Assembly: GCA_020137815.1 (NCBI GenBank)
Contig: CM035352.1
Location: 2,086,529-2,150,528 of the forward strand
From: Hormiphora californensis
Taxonomy: Eukaryota > Ctenophora > Tentaculata > Cydippida > Pleurobrachiidae
DNA: 64,000 bases
Direction: 5' to 3'
The position numbers and the translations under genes were made by a program. Of this stretch, positions 1 through 12,799 are shown piece after piece (position 1 is the first letter of the stretch; each line of letters begins with the position of its first letter). Below the pieces are notes generated by a model. It ran no database searches, was not told the DNA's origin, and was given only the letters and a program-made list of their open reading frames with translations.

Positions 1-1985
1 GCTCAGCTAGGTAGCCACCATCTGTATCACAGAAGGAAGGACAAGAAGAGGTGAATCCAACCAATTCATCCCATTTCATTGGACATTCTTTCTCCCATTG
101 TACCTGACACGGGGACCTCTTGTCCAGTAGCATGCGACAAGTAGGTAGCCCATAAACTGATTCAGTACCCCTGACCTCAGCCCCGGTGTCATAATAAAGA
201 CAGGTACAGTATTGGAAGGAACACTTGAGAGGTGAGAACCAGTGTCCCGGATCATCAGCACACAGAGGACACTCGTAGCACTTCTCACAACACGTCTTAT
301 CACAGGTATGGTTGTTGTTAACCTCTACCTGTACTCCCATATCGTCACAGTAAGAGGCAGTCAGGTTGGTGGTGTAGAGGGTGGTACTAGTAGTTGTGTT
401 CACACAGGAACACGTGTTGTCATCACAACGGAGCTCGTGAGATCCTGGGGAGGGAATTTAATTAGGAATCTAATTACGGGCATTTTCTATAACTATATTA
501 TAGCAGTAGATATCACATGTCTGTCTGTCTGTATATAATATCTGTCATGTCCATCTGTATTATATTTGTCCCAGTCTACTTCTACAGCGGGTAAAGTCTG
601 CCAGTTAACTTACCACACTCGGCAACATCAGAGGTGAGGACCCCATTGCTGCCCTCCTTCTCACACATACAATCCTCGTCACTACAGTACATTAGGAAAC
701 ACCGATCTATGTTACAATGTGACTCTTCACGTGCTGCAGTGGTTACTCTGGTCTCACTAGTTCCATTTGTAGGAGGGTGGGTGGTTGTAGTAGTGTTTCC
801 TGGGGTGGTATTAGTGCTGCTAACGTTCCGGTTATCAGATGTTGGTGTTGTAGTCGGCCCTGCTGGCACGGTTCTATTTCCTTCTTTCCCCGCAGTAACT
901 ACCTCGTTTATACCAGTGGTAACTTCCTCTTCTTCAGAGGCCCCTCCCTCCTCCTGAGTTGTCCCTTTCACCCAGGCTGGTTCCGTGGGTGTTGTTGTTG
1001 CTCTCTTCTCCACTGGTTCAGCGGCAGTTGTGACTTCTTGTTCAGCGGCAGTTGTAACTTCTTGTTCAGAGGCAGTTGTGACTTCTTGTACAGCGGCAGT
1101 TGTAACTTCTTGTTCAGAGGCAGTTGTGACTTCTTGTTCAGAGGCAGTTGTAACTTCTTGTCCAGCGGCAGTTGTGACTTCTTGTCCAGCGGCAGTTGTA
1201 ACTTCTTGTCCAGCGGCAGTTGTAACTTCTTGTCCAGCGGCAGTTGTAACTTCTTGTACAGCGGCAGTTGTAACTTCTTGTCCAGCGGCAGTTGTAACTT
1301 CTTGTCCAGCGGCAGTTGTAACTTCTTGTCCAGCGGCAGTTGTGACTTCTTGTTCAGAGGCAGTTGTAACTTCTTGTCCAGCGGCAGTTGTAACTTCTTG
1401 TTCAGCGGCAGTTGTAACTTCTTGTCCAGCGGCAGTTGTGACTTCTTGTCCAGCGGCAGTTGTAACTTCTTGTACAGTGGCAGTTGTAACTTCTTGTCCA
1501 GCGGCAGTTGTGACTTCTTGTACTGTGTTTGTTGTTGCTGTTTCTTTCTCCCCCGCTCCTTCAGCGGCAGTTGTAACTTCTCCTTCAGCGGCAGATTTCA
1601 CTTCTTCTATCCAGTCCAGAACCTCCGTAGCATGAACGACATTATTATTGATCCAAACGGTCCAGTTATCTGTCTCATCTATTTCCTCAGTCCCAATTTC
1701 ATTAGACAGCTCCTCTGGAGAGAATGGCCTGCCGATCTGAACCACATTCGCAGGGGAGGATGTAAATGTACTCCCAGCTAGGCCCAACCTGAGGGGAAAA
1801 GGGGGCTTGTTTTGAATTTAGATCATAATAATATCTTCTTTCCTAACCAAAGAAAGAGAGGCCCCTCACCCAAACAAGTTCCTAACCCAGACCGCCACGT
1901 GGCCTAAATATTACTACTCTAGATTCTAGAGTCTAGAACACACTCACCAGAAAGCGAGAACCCACCAACGATTGCCTCTCACCAT
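1..1985 (-). CDS. Signal-peptide, Thr-rich repeat, Cys-rich secreted or surface protein (3' end beyond window)
   Basis: I do not recognise this family. Three exons fit together: 1948-1985 (ATG at 1985, phase 2 end), 614-1788 (phase 1 end) and 444 down to the window edge. Exon 1 plus the start of exon 2 give MVRGNRWWVLAFWLGLAGS, a convincing signal peptide. Exon 2 then has a short acidic segment, about 22 copies of an 8-residue unit of the type QEVTTAAG (likely O-glycosylated), a Ser/Thr/Pro-rich stretch with N-glycosylation sequons, and the first cysteines (CNIDRC, CSDEDCMC). Exon 3 is a continuing Cys-rich domain (for example CDKTCCEKCYECPLC) with no stop before the edge. The splice junctions use CAG acceptors and GT donors with matching phases. 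The function is probably extracellular (mucin-like or matrix); nothing shows a membrane anchor within the window. Confidence 0.72.
1018..1535 (-). repeat. 24-bp coding minisatellite (8-residue EVTTAA repeat)
   Basis: About 22 head-to-tail 24-bp units lie in frame within the Thr-rich protein. Variation sits mainly at the last two residues of each unit (AGQ, SEQ, AEQ, AVQ). The unit length is a multiple of three, so copy-number change keeps the frame. Long open frames on the opposite strand here are only shadows of the repeat. Confidence 0.9.
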
Positions 1986-2438
1986 GTCAGTGTCCTATTA
2001 GGCTACAAACATGGACACACTTCCTACACAAAAAGGCTGGAAAAACTGCTTTAAAGCTATATTTTACTGCTAAGAAAAATAAATAAATAAAAATAAATAA
2101 AAATCTTGGTTTAGGTTCTGCAAAAGTGCAAAAATCTTGGTTTAGGCTCTGCAAAAGTGCAAAAAAAATCCAAGTACTGCGTCAAGGTGGAAGAGTGGGG
2201 GGACAGGGCGGGGAAATGAGGGTCCCCCTCTTTGTGCAGCTCAAAATTAGGCATCTTCTCGGGTTGCAGAGAGAGAGAGGGAGAGAAAGATAGAGAGAAA
2301 GTGGGAGAGAAAGTAAGAGAAAGTGGGAGAGAAGGTAAGAGAAGAAGGGTGGCTCGGGGCGAAGTGATGGAAAAGATAAAGATTGTTAATAAGATCATTG
2401 ATATGTTCGTTGATTGCCTAACTTACACCAAATTATAG

Positions 2439-2484
<46 letters not shown>

Positions 2485-2485
2485 T

Positions 2486-2560
<75 letters not shown>

Positions 2561-3829
2561 AATTTGAGTCTTTGCTGATCAAAACTATGGATGCAGAGCC
2601 GGAAACTAAGGTTACGGAGGAGGTCGTTCTGAAATGGCGTCATTGTTTTCTTCACGTGCAATCATAATTGAAAGTCCAGGACAAAGGGCAAGTTGGATAT
2701 AAGAATGAAAATGCAGAGAGATAGAGGGGGAGAGAAATAGAAAGACTGAGAAAGATGGAGAATAATAACAGTGACAGAGCAGAAGAAACGCAACATATTA
2801 TTTTACCGCCTTCAATATTCATCCACAATTCACAAGAGTTTATGTTGAGTAAGGACTCGACAAAAGAATTCCGGCTCACATACACTGAACAGCCGTCACC
2901 TCTCTCCTTTCCAGGGACAAGGATCTCTCTCCCCTCTCTCTTTCTCTATTCCTTCCCCCTTTCTAACATGTTACCCTATCAACATGATTAACAACAAATA
3001 TATCTTACCCGAGTGATATTCTCTCTAAGATATTCATCATATATTCAGAATTTATTGATTGAATATATCACGTACCCTATAACTTTCGAGGTCCTCACCT
3101 ATGATCATCATGTCGACGTGGCTGCTCTTATCTCCACTAACATTCCGTGAGGGGTGGAGGAGGATTATCATGAAACATTCCACTATGTGAAGTGAATATA
3201 TTTATTAGGAGGAGAACTCATCACCCCTCTTCTAGATTAATCTTCGTGACGTGATACGTGTGTTACATAAAGTTTAAACAATATAGTTTCAACTGCAAAG
3301 AAAAGGAATAGGTTAACATTTAAGGGGGGGTGACACGTAACACTTTGTAACACTTTGTAACATGTAACGTGCACAAAATATTTTCTGCACATGTTACAAA
3401 GTGTTACAAGCGTTACAAAGTGTTACAAAGTGTTACAAAGTGTTACAAAATGTTGCAAAATGTTGCAAAATGTTGCAAAAAATGCCCATTTTGTAACATT
3501 TTGTAACACTTTGTAACATTTTGTAACACTTTGTAACATTTTGTAACACTTTGTAACACTTTGTAACACTTTGTAACACTTTGTAACACTTTGTAACATG
3601 TAACGTGCACAAAAAGTTTTCTGCACATGTTACAAAGTGTTACAAAGTGTTACGTGTCACCCCCCCCCCCCCCCATTTAATCACATTCACATGTTGTATC
3701 TCTCATTGCCCAAAAACTACCCAAATATATCATCCATATCTTGTCACACACACTTAAGTTATTTGATGAGACCCCAACTCAACAAAAAGTGATTGTTCGT
3801 TCAAAAAAGGCTCTCCCTGCTCCAATACT
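1986..3829. other. Intergenic stretch between the Thr-rich gene and COPB1
   Basis: No exon was recognised. It holds GA-rich sequence at 2273-2345, a nearly pure GA microsatellite at about 2443-2558, CT-rich DNA near 2900-2960, an A-rich segment near 2070-2110 and a foldback element at 3324-3674. The downstream flank of COPB1 has a minus-strand AATAAA-like signal near 3197, which may be its polyadenylation site. The short open frames here are low-complexity GA/CT translations. Confidence 0.6.
3324..3674. mobile_element. Foldback element with G-run and C-run ends and GTTACAAAGT units
   Basis: The left end reads a G run then TGACACGTAACACTTTGTAA; the right end is its reverse complement ending in a C run. 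The arms also share the motif CATGTAACGTGCAC and its complement. The inside is filled with about 10-bp units of TTTGTAACAC and TTTTGTAACA. The hexamer ATTTAA occurs directly outside both ends (3318-3323 and 3675-3680), consistent with a target duplication. No transposase is encoded, so this is a non-autonomous element. Confidence 0.7.
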
Positions 3830-6800
3830 CTAAGCTCCCTGTTCCTTCTTTTGGCTCATGGTGATCTTGTCTCCCAGGGAGAGAGCCATTCCCTGGCTCT
3901 TGGCCCGGATTCTGATGTGACCACTGAGAGAGCCCGATGTGGCATCTTGTTCAACACTGAAAGAGGGGGGAGGGTAAGGGATGGAGACTCAACACAAGAA
4001 AAAGGGGTGAGTTACAGAATCACAAGAAGACAAGTTATTACAGAATACAATTTGAAGACGATATAAACTTGAAAAATTGTTTGGCTGTGTGACCACTAAC
4101 GCACGTGATAACTTTGACTAGCTACGTTCTGTATAAGAGGAAAGTGAAACAAAGGGACTCTATAAGATGTGAAAGGGAGTCCTATACCTAACGTTCGCCA
4201 GGGCATCTTCCCCAAAGACACTCTTGGCATATAAATTAGCTGCCAGGAAGCCACAATCCCCACTAAGAGCCTGGGTGGGCGTCAGACAGGCCATGTTAGT
4301 ACACTTGAGAAGGTGGGATAGATAGGTCGTCATATCCGTTACATTAGTCTGGATGGCAACCTTGTTCTCCCACTCAAACTCAGCCCACATCTTTCGGAAC
4401 TCTGAAATGGGAGTAATATTGAAATTAGTATTCTTAGAATTCGAACTGAAAATAATCACACAACTAGAGAACTAGTAGGGTCCCGAAAGGGTTTCACGCC
4501 CATGGCAACCGCTCTTATCAAATTAAATCAAATCTGAAGAATATACTAACCTTGGTCAGAGCAGTGTCCTGGAACAATATAGTCCATGATATCAATGTGA
4601 ATATCATTGAGAACAACACAACTCCTATCACCACTAACACCCGTGATATCGTAGACAATGTTTCCAAAGATTATACCAGTTTCTGTGCTTGCTACCTTCA
4701 CCTGATAAGAAAAAAGGGGTTAATGGTTAACTTTTAATGTCATAAAGTTCATTATATGCAGTTGTGCGAGTCAGTGTACATTTTGTGTATACTAGAGTAC
4801 CCGTTTGCTGGGAACCCGTGACCTGGTAAATGGTAATTTATCCTCATATAACCGGTGACATTTGTGTTTGATTTTTAAAAGATTAATTAATTTGTTTGTT
4901 CCTTAGAGCAATGAGTCTCATAGTAGGAGCGCGTTACAATTTTGGCGAGGCGGGTAAATCATTTACTGTAACACGCGAATTTTCCCGAAAAAGCGCTGCT
5001 TTTTTACGCCGCACGCGGAACCTAGAATTACGCGCGCAGTGTAAAATTTTAAAATTCATTGTATTGGTTTAGAAGCTACCTTAGCAAAAGGACTTTTAAA
5101 GTGAATGTTCGTGGGGAACTCTCAGCGGCGATTGCACTAATCTGTGGAGTCCCACAGGGGTCCCTTCTTGGACCTGTTTTATTTTTGCTGTACATTGAGG
5201 AACTTCAGGATATTGTTCGTCCCTATGGCCTAAAGATCAAACTGTATGCAGATGACTCTCAGATATACTTTGGACTGGTTCCGAGTGATGCAGAGGGGTG
5301 GAGTTCCAGTAAAAAGACCCTAGAGGATTGTCTCAAGAATGTCAAAACATGGATGGTTAACCATGGACTTAAGTGTAATGAGGACAAGACGGAGTTTCTA
5401 CTGTTGGGAAAGACAAGCTCCTTGGAAAAGATGGCATTTGATCCAGAGATCCAGTTTGGAGGTTCGGTGGTCAGGCCTATGGAATGTAAGGGGACGACAG
5501 GAAAGACCCTTGGTGTTCTCATGGACCATCAGTTGACTCTTGAGAGACAGATATTCAATGTTAAGAAACAGTGTGGCCTTATGCTCAAGAACTTGTGGCA
5601 GGTCAACAAGTGTCTTGACAAAGATACCAAGATTATGTTGGTCAAGCAACTGGTCATTTCCCGGATTGATTACTGCAACATCCTTTACTATGGACTACCT
5701 AAGAGGATATTGAGGTATCTTCAGAAGACCCTGAATTCTTGTGTGCGTTTCATTTTCAATCTTAAGGGACATCAGGATGACTACACAGAATACTACAAGG
5801 AGGCACACATTCTACCTATTGAGCAGAGGCTGACTTTCAAGGCATGTCTTTTGGCGTACAAGATTGTACGAGGCACTGCACCCAAGTATCTGATGGACCT
5901 GGTCCCTCGTGATGACAATCCTGAACCTGTAAAACCTACCCGATCTACCTCAGTTCCAGATTTCTTCAGGTTGAAATATCCAAAGCTCTCAAGTGTAAAT
6001 GCGAATTCTAAGTTAAGAAGGAGGAGGATCTCTGTATTCCTGCCGGAAGTGTGGAACTCCCTGCCATTGGAGTTAAGGTCTGTTCACCCTGTTGAACTCT
6101 TCAAGACAAGGCTTAAGACCCGGCTATTTAAAGGGATACTGACATGTTCAAAAATGTTTGACTTTTTCAACGATCCTGGGTGTGGTAACTGGTTGGGAGA
6201 TAAAAATACGATGAGTCGAAGTGCGAACTCTCTACTCCCTCTCGTTCTCAAGATACAGGGCCCCACCTTTTATCACTTCTTAATTGGTTTGGGTATAGAG
6301 GGAGAGCCGTATTGCAAATTACATGTAAACATGAGTATGTTTATCTATCAATATCTCAACTTTCACATGCACGATTTTGATCGGATTTTTTTCTGAAAGT
6401 CAGAAATGTTTAAAATTTTTAGTATTTTCATATGATGTATCAGAATCATAAATAAATCAGTAAATAAACAAGTAAACTTTGCAGTTTGAGGTGAACTGGA
6501 GTGAATTGTCAATTAGACCCAATTATGATCAATTAGAGCACTTTGCCGACCTCTGAGGACTTGTAAAAGTTGCTCAAGTGATTCAACGTATCAAAATTAG
6601 TGTGTAAAGTGCCCTCACACGATCTTTTAGCATTTCCATTTGAAAAATGCAATTATTGCCAATTAGACTGAATAATGCTCAATTAGGACACTTTCTTCAC
6701 CTCTGACGGCTTGGAAAAGCCGCTTACGTGATTCAGCGTATCAAAATTAGTGGGGATAGTGCTCTCACATGAACTGATAGCATTTTCATGCGATAAGTTA

Positions 6801-7967
6801 CAGTGACGATCACTTAGACCCGATTATGCTCAATTAGGGCACTTTCTCCACCCCTGAGCGCTTGCCAAAGTTGCTTATGTGATTCAACGTATCAAAATTA
6901 GTCGGGTATACTGGTTTTGCCTTTTATACCAATTAGTTGCCTAAATTTTTCAGTTTATACTCTCCTAGGATACAATATTCATTTCAGGGCTGAATAGTTA
7001 ATAACTATTGACTATGTTATTGACTGTGGGATAAATATTAACATCTTGATGTAAAATTGAGGAAGTACAGCCAAATTTTATTGACATTAGTTACTGAATA
7101 CCATGATAATATTGTTCTAAGAAGGCATACATTTCAAAAAAATCACCGTCTTACTTAGATATAGTTCTATCTATTCATGACAAGTCTAGAGACAAATGGA
7201 AACCAAAAACGGAAACTAGAAGTGGTCTTAAAGTTTTTAGAAAAAAAAACGGTCAAAATCGCATGTGTATTAGCTGAGATAATGACATATAAACAGGCTC
7301 GTGTTTACCTGTAATCTGTAATGCTGGTCTCCTCCTCTTACCCAAACCAATTAGTGGGTGTTAATATTTGGGACCCCATATCTTGAGAAGTAGAGGGAGT
7401 AGAGAGCTCGGACTTCGACACAATGTATTTATTCTCTCAGATGATGTCATTGAGCAATGTTTTATTAAAATTTGAGATGGTCGATTTGAATATGTCAGTA
7501 TCCCTTTAAGGAAGCTTTCGTTGATCCAGAGAGCAGTAGCACCTGAGTCATCTCGTCTTTGGGTCACTGGTTCTGTTCTGGTCTGGGTTTAGTGTTCCCC
7601 TTAGGCAGACGTTTATTTAGACAGTGTTATTCCTCATTACATTTACCGGGCTTGCAGTAATAGCCGCTGACTTTTTAATAGCTTTGAGAGCTGCTGTCTT
7701 TGAGTAGCATGAGAGCTGCTGACTTTGTAATTTAGCTTATTCAGTGTGAGAGCATTTTTATGCCTATCTAAGTTGGTTCGTATTTTATGAGGCCCGTTTT
7801 TTCATCAATAAAAGTCTATCTATGGTGTGTTTAAATCCAGATTTTAATAGTGTGTGTCATAAGTAAGGAAGGTGTTATAATTTAGGTATACCGCTCTGAC
7901 GCTGAGCAGTGTCAGTCAAAATTCAGTTTGCTGGCCCTGTTTTGCCTGGGCGGTATACAAAAACTTA

Positions 7968-8004
<37 letters not shown>

Positions 8005-11000
8005 GAAAATTTCCTCGCCAAAAAAAAGTCGACGAAAAATTCCAAATTCGTGAATTTAGAATTATAAGAACTCCGGTCAGTTCTCATCTTGCCAATCCGT
8101 TTTCCGGGAACCCCTGGCCAAAGGACATTAAAATTCACATAACGACCAAGTTTCATATCGATTGGATAAGATTTTGGGTGGCTACGGTGAAAAATATCGT
8201 ATTTTTGGCATTTTTAACTTTCCCGACGCGATTTACGACCCTTAAACATTGAGTTACGGGAAATCGCTATCATGTAAAATGAAGTTCAAACGATTCTCTT
8301 TCCCCACTATTGCGTTAGTTTTTTGATTTAGAGCCGTTTTCAGGGTCTTAGAAGCGTTTGAAAAATGTAAGTCTTTTTGTCGCAATGACGTCACCCCGTG
8401 ACGTCACTGTTGTAAAGATCGGATCAAAAATCTGAGCCCGTACTTACACCCGCCTTGGTCCAAAGTACCAGTGTACAAATTTTCAGGGGTCTAGCTCAAA
8501 AACTGTAGGAGGAGTAGGGAGAAAACAATTATCGGACTAACATTTTGGAATTTATTATATGGATTTGTGTACATTCACCGCGCGCTATACACAATCCGCG
8601 CATTGATCCTTCCACGTAGCCAGGATTTAAGTCACCGCGCGTTACGTACCTGCGCTTTGGTGTTACAGAAATCATTGCCTGCCAGAGTTATCGGACTGGG
8701 CTTGTCCACCAGTTTGAGATCGCCCAGTGTGGCAAGCTCAAGGGTGAGGTTTTGGAGGGTATCAGGGGTTTGGTTTACAACTAGGACGTCCAACACAATG
8801 TCGTATTGGTTAACGTTAATGTAGGCCTCGGCGTAGACTGGGTCGGAGAAACCAGTCAATTGATAGACCTGAAAATGAGAGGGGGTTAGAGAATGGGTGA
8901 GGGTTAGTGGGAAAGATTGGGTGCTAAGGGGAAGGAAGGGGAGCTAAGGGGATGGGGATAAGAAAAAAGAATTCGAGAAAAGTGGAAGGAGTAAGAACTA
9001 GGGGAAGGAGTAAAAAGTCAACAAGAGTAAAACAAGGATGGTGAATAAGGGATGAAGGATCAGAACCTATACTACTAGCCGGGGAAGGGGATATACTACT
9101 GGACATGTATTTACTTTGCTGAGAGCAGTGGTTGTAACATCAGACTCCCTCTTCTTCGTGCCCTCTGTGGCTTGTAGGAGAGACAGCTCTAGCTCATCAA
9201 CTGCTTTGTTATCGTTCACACTGTGGAGACACCAGGAGTTACACCGACAGAGAGTCACACTGCACCTAGCAGTCCCCCCCCCCACACACAGTTATCCAAC
9301 GCCCTCCCACTTGTAATAGTTGGACATACTTGACAAGATGAGAGAAGTTGATAAGAGCGTCAACATCAGTCCTAACGAGGGTCTTCTCAGTGTCAGTTAG
9401 CTCCTCTCTAGAGATGCTTCCTATCATGTCTTGCAGAGAAGACCTACATGCCCGAGTGAATATCTGCACTAGAAGCGGGGACCTGAATAAGGTGGAGATA
9501 ATTGTTAATTGGACAATAAATTGTTTGAAAATGCTACGTAATTCCGCCTTTTATTTTGATTCGTAAATCCTTGGTTACTAACATCGAGTATCGACTACAT
9601 ACTGGTACCCCTATTTACCGGGATGCTAATATAGGAAAGTAGTATTACCCGGTAAATCGGGGTTCGACTACACTATACTCGTCCCTCACCTATCGTTAAT
9701 GACCCGGATACACAAGCTCAGCCAATCAACATCATCATCGCTGATTGGTTTCTTGGGTAGGGAACTCTTTCCAAGGTGGATGATAGAGGCCAGAACCAGC
9801 ATACACTGAGCAACCAGCCGGTTCCGGGCCACCCCAGGGCTCTCCAATCTTAGGGCTATCTTGGTGAGGGATGTGGCCAGGGCAGCTCCCAGGAAGAAAT
9901 CTCCAGCCAGTAGGAACTTTCGGAGGGGAGGCTTATCTGAACAGGGAGGAGAATACGGGATTAGTTAATTAACTTAATAATTAATGATTTAATTAACTAC
10001 AGTCAGACCGGGCCCCGATTCACCGGAACTCCGATTTACCGGGAGGATAAACTTCCCCGATATATGAAAGTAACGGTATTTGACCGCGATATACCGGGCA
10101 CCCCGATTTACCGGGCAAAACCGAGCATCCCGGTAAATCGGGGTCCGACTGTAGTATTTTAGAGGATAATATTTCCGGTGCAGAGCCCTCCCCTAATTAT
10201 ATTACCGTCACTAGTGGTAGTAGTGGTAGCCAGGGCAGATTGAGTTGCGTATGTTCCATCAGCTGTAACCCTGGAACTGGTAGTAGCAGCAGCAGGTTTA
10301 CTACCATCCTCCCCTTCCCCTCCCTCTTGTGTGCTCTGAAATATTAATATTAATAGTAAACAATGAGTTATTGAAATAACGTGCTAGGTATTGATGTATA
10401 TCGGTGGTAATTGTTTTATAAAGTTTACACTTTGCAAAGCTGTCAAAGCTTTGACAACTCCTAAACATTTGATTCCTTGGACAAGATTCAAGATTGGGTA
10501 TTACTGACAGTAATACTGAGCTATAACCTATGGATAAATACCTCTCTAATTTCAGTGTCAACAATAGGAAGTGGTCCAATGGATTCATTGACCATCTCCA
10601 TAAAGGCCATTATCTGCTGCTCAGTCACACAATACTCTCCCAAGATCCAGAGACCAGCGTGGAGGACAGACAGGGATTTGATTCCCGGGAGAGAACTCAG
10701 TAGTTTCTCAATAATGGAGGGTTGGAGGTTCTCAAATCGGGCAACAGCCTCTCTAACAAACTCTAGAACACTCTCCGCTGCTTTCTGAAAACATCAATAA
10801 TTAATTATCAACTGAAAACTGATTTAACCTAAATCTGGGACAGTACGATACTTGTACACCATGTCCCGCCACATCGTGACTTATTGAACAGCGCGGTATA
10901 CATAATGTATTTACCTCGTTTGACTCCGATAGGAAGTCCATGAGGACCGGGACTACAATTTCAGCGGTTGTGGGGAATCTAACACCGCACTGGTGGAGAG

Positions 11001-12799
11001 CCTTAACCAACAGCTCCTGGTATGTCTTGGTATTTTCTAAGGGGGTAGGAGTGGGAGTGACATGATGACATAATGACACGAAAGTATGCTGCTATCAATT
11101 TTTTAAAAAACAGAGGGAACTAGCTGGATAGACAGCCGGATAGATCTAACTGGAAAAGGATATTAAAAACTTACGCTCCTTGTCGGTTTCATTGTATGTT
11201 CGTACCACCTCCTTTTTCAGCAGGGACACGACATCCTTCACATTCCTCAGGGAGATCAGGTTCATCAGGAATTCAAGGGTCTTACGTCGCACCTCGATAT
11301 CTGTAGAACCAAGGATTCTCAGTACATCCATCGATAGCTCTTGCTGAAAATGGGGCTAATTTAGTCTCCACGATCTAGCTTCTAACCCACCCGTGACAGA
11401 ACCCTGTGATATATGTATAAAACCTGATATATTTGCTAATTAACCAGTCCAAACTATCGTCACCTGTAAAGCGAGATCGTTCCTGTGATCAGACTGCAGT
11501 TTCACCAGTTTATCCAACACAACCAACTTCACATTGTTATCACTCTCGTGTACAATGAGGTCCACATAGCACTTAGCAGCGGCCTTTACAGCGGTGGGGG
11601 TGGAGGAGAGGGTGACAAGAGTACCTGCTGCCTCATACCTCACACTGGCGGAGTTGCTGCTCAGTAGATTGTAGACCGTCCTGATAAACTTGGCACGTTC
11701 AGCAGGTCGGGCTTGGCACACTTTGTAAATTAGCTCCACGATGACCAGTTGGAGGATATCCCCAAATGATCCGATCTCATCAATGCAAGATTGTAAGTAG
11801 GACAGGGCACGCTGCTGGTCAGTGTGGATGAGCATGATGAACGCATTTCGTTTACATGATGGGTCTTGTTCTCCCTCTAAATAGGATTGGATCAGCTCGG
11901 GGGCGTCCGGTACCAGGAACTGAAAATGGGACAATTTGTTAATTGATCTGTAATATTAATATAATCAAAGGTGATGGAAATGAACGAGAAACAATAAAAT
12001 AGGCTACATTTTCGGTTTACTTTCAAAAGTTCAAATATTTTTTATCTAATTAAATAAAGATCGACCAAGTAATTCGTACCTCGAAGCTCCTATAAATGGT
12101 GTACAGTGCAAGGACAGCGTTTCTTCTCACATAGGAGTATTTATCTTCGAGACAAGATCGGATGGATGGCATGAGGGGCTCCAGGAGTTCAGGCTCACGG
12201 AGCTTGCACAGGAACCGGAGTGTAGATCCACGGATAAACTCGTTAGGGTGGATCAAATCCTGACAGGGGATTAGATGAGTGAGACGTGAACGAAGGAGGG
12301 GATTAGATGAGTGAGACTTGGAGGACTTGGGGAGATTTATAGAATGTAAAAAATAATGAGTCTTCTTATTTGCTACCTTTCTGTACGCATCACACACAAG
12401 GATCATCTCAGTGAGCAGTTTTCCAGACGCATCTCGTTTGGGTACGATCTCCCAGAATATGTACAATAACTTCTTGATGGTGTGATCCTGTTCTGGCAGT
12501 ACATACCGGATAACATGCATCAACAAACCGGGCAGCTTCTCACCCGATTGCATAAGGAGGATGGCATTCTTCAGGGCCTGAATCTTGGTTGCCACGGATT
12601 TGGTCGATTGAGCTGGTGTAGAGAGGAAATTAAGTTATGGGCATTAATACAACGGGGGCAACAGTTCACCATATAATCAATAATAACAACCATTATATAG
12701 GAGCTACGTACCGACTTCAAAGTCCTGCTTTATAAGCTGTTCAGTAGGAGTAGTGGAGAAGTTAACATTGATTAGAACAGAGCACGGCTGATCAGTCAT
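3830..12799 (-). CDS. COPB1: Coatomer subunit beta (beta-COP), complete, 15 exons
   Basis: Beta-COP is a large subunit of the COPI coat that buds vesicles from Golgi membranes for retrograde transport. Exons, all phase-consistent: 12712-12799, 12377-12612, 12080-12259, 11464-11919, 11175-11343, 10915-11036, 10542-10784, 10206-10335, 9690-9936, 9330-9482, 9115-9220, 8650-8868, 4551-4701, 4188-4401, 3830-3956. The start [14 protein letters not shown] and stop (TAG 3830-3832) are clear. Family signatures include [69 protein letters not shown]-type HEAT repeats, [18 protein letters not shown], then the appendage domain ([30 protein letters not shown]-type, EDALANV) and the C-terminus [20 protein letters not shown]. 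The length of about 930 residues is near the usual size. No lesion was found. The 3.9-kb intron before exon 13 contains retroelement debris; the other introns are short. Confidence 0.97.
5059..6396 (+). mobile_element. 5'-truncated non-LTR retrotransposon reverse transcriptase (CR1/jockey-like)
   Basis: The open frame begins inside the RT fingers-palm region ([13 protein letters not shown]), then [20 protein letters not shown] and the catalytic YADD box with L before it ([11 protein letters not shown]), the [14 protein letters not shown] thumb-side motif, and a C-terminal tail typical of such elements ([23 protein letters not shown]). The endonuclease and the N-terminal half of RT are missing, with the break near 5059, as expected for target-primed 5' truncation. 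The frame stops at 6394-6396 and an AAATAAATCAGTAAATAAA tail follows at about 6449. It lies antisense in the big COPB1 intron and is unlikely to be mobile. Clade assignment is from general resemblance only. Confidence 0.85.
6480..6925 (+). repeat. Three diverged tandem copies of a ~150-bp unit
   Basis: Three blocks starting near 6510, 6660 and 6815 share the order: AATTAGACC-type, CAATTAG-GCACTTT, ACCTCTGAGG-CTTG, AAAG-TGCT, GTGATTCAACGTATCAAAAT and a TAGTG end. They directly follow the truncated reverse transcriptase in the COPB1 intron. They may be the 3' tail of that element or an independent satellite-like segment. Confidence 0.6.
7361..7567 (-). mobile_element. Degenerate inverted fragment of the same retrotransposon family
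   Basis: The minus-strand translation contains [10 protein letters not shown] and [14 protein letters not shown]. These match the C-terminal tail of the 5059-6396 element ([23 protein letters not shown]) in the same order and spacing. Only the 3' end is present, in the opposite orientation, so this is a second, older insertion in the same intron. The rest of 7570-8560 shows no gene: it holds TTTACCGGG-like bits, an ATT microsatellite, and two TGACGTCA palindromes near 8386-8406. Confidence 0.6.
7968..8004. repeat. ATT trinucleotide microsatellite
   Basis: About twelve ATT units directly follow an imperfect inverted pair (AGGTATACCGC at 7884 and GGGCGGTATAC at 7948). This is intronic in COPB1. 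A polymorphic tract is expected; no function is seen. Confidence 0.9.
10000..10151. mobile_element. Tigger/mariner-like MITE, CAGTCNGACCCCGATT family
   Basis: The left end CAGTCAGACCGGGCCCCGATT and the right end AATCGGGGTCCGACTG form terminal inverted repeats flanked by TA on both sides (9998-9999 and 10152-10153). The interior repeats CGATTTACCGGG and its complement. Length is 152 bp, in the COPB1 intron between exons 8 and 9. A TA target and CAG-type ends fit Tc1/mariner-pogo derivatives. A diverged relative lies at about 9590-9680 and another clean copy at 59388-59518. Confidence 0.75.

Noticed and set aside
777-1781. Plus-strand frames of 334 and 216 codons over the 24-bp repeat
   Set aside because: They are antisense shadows. 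The minus strand has the signal peptide, matching splice phases and continuing Cys-rich exon.
2395-2661. SLSLSL proteins over GA/CT microsatellites (here, 44001, 46898, 55052)
   Set aside because: Dinucleotide repeats without stops. No start, domain or splice support.
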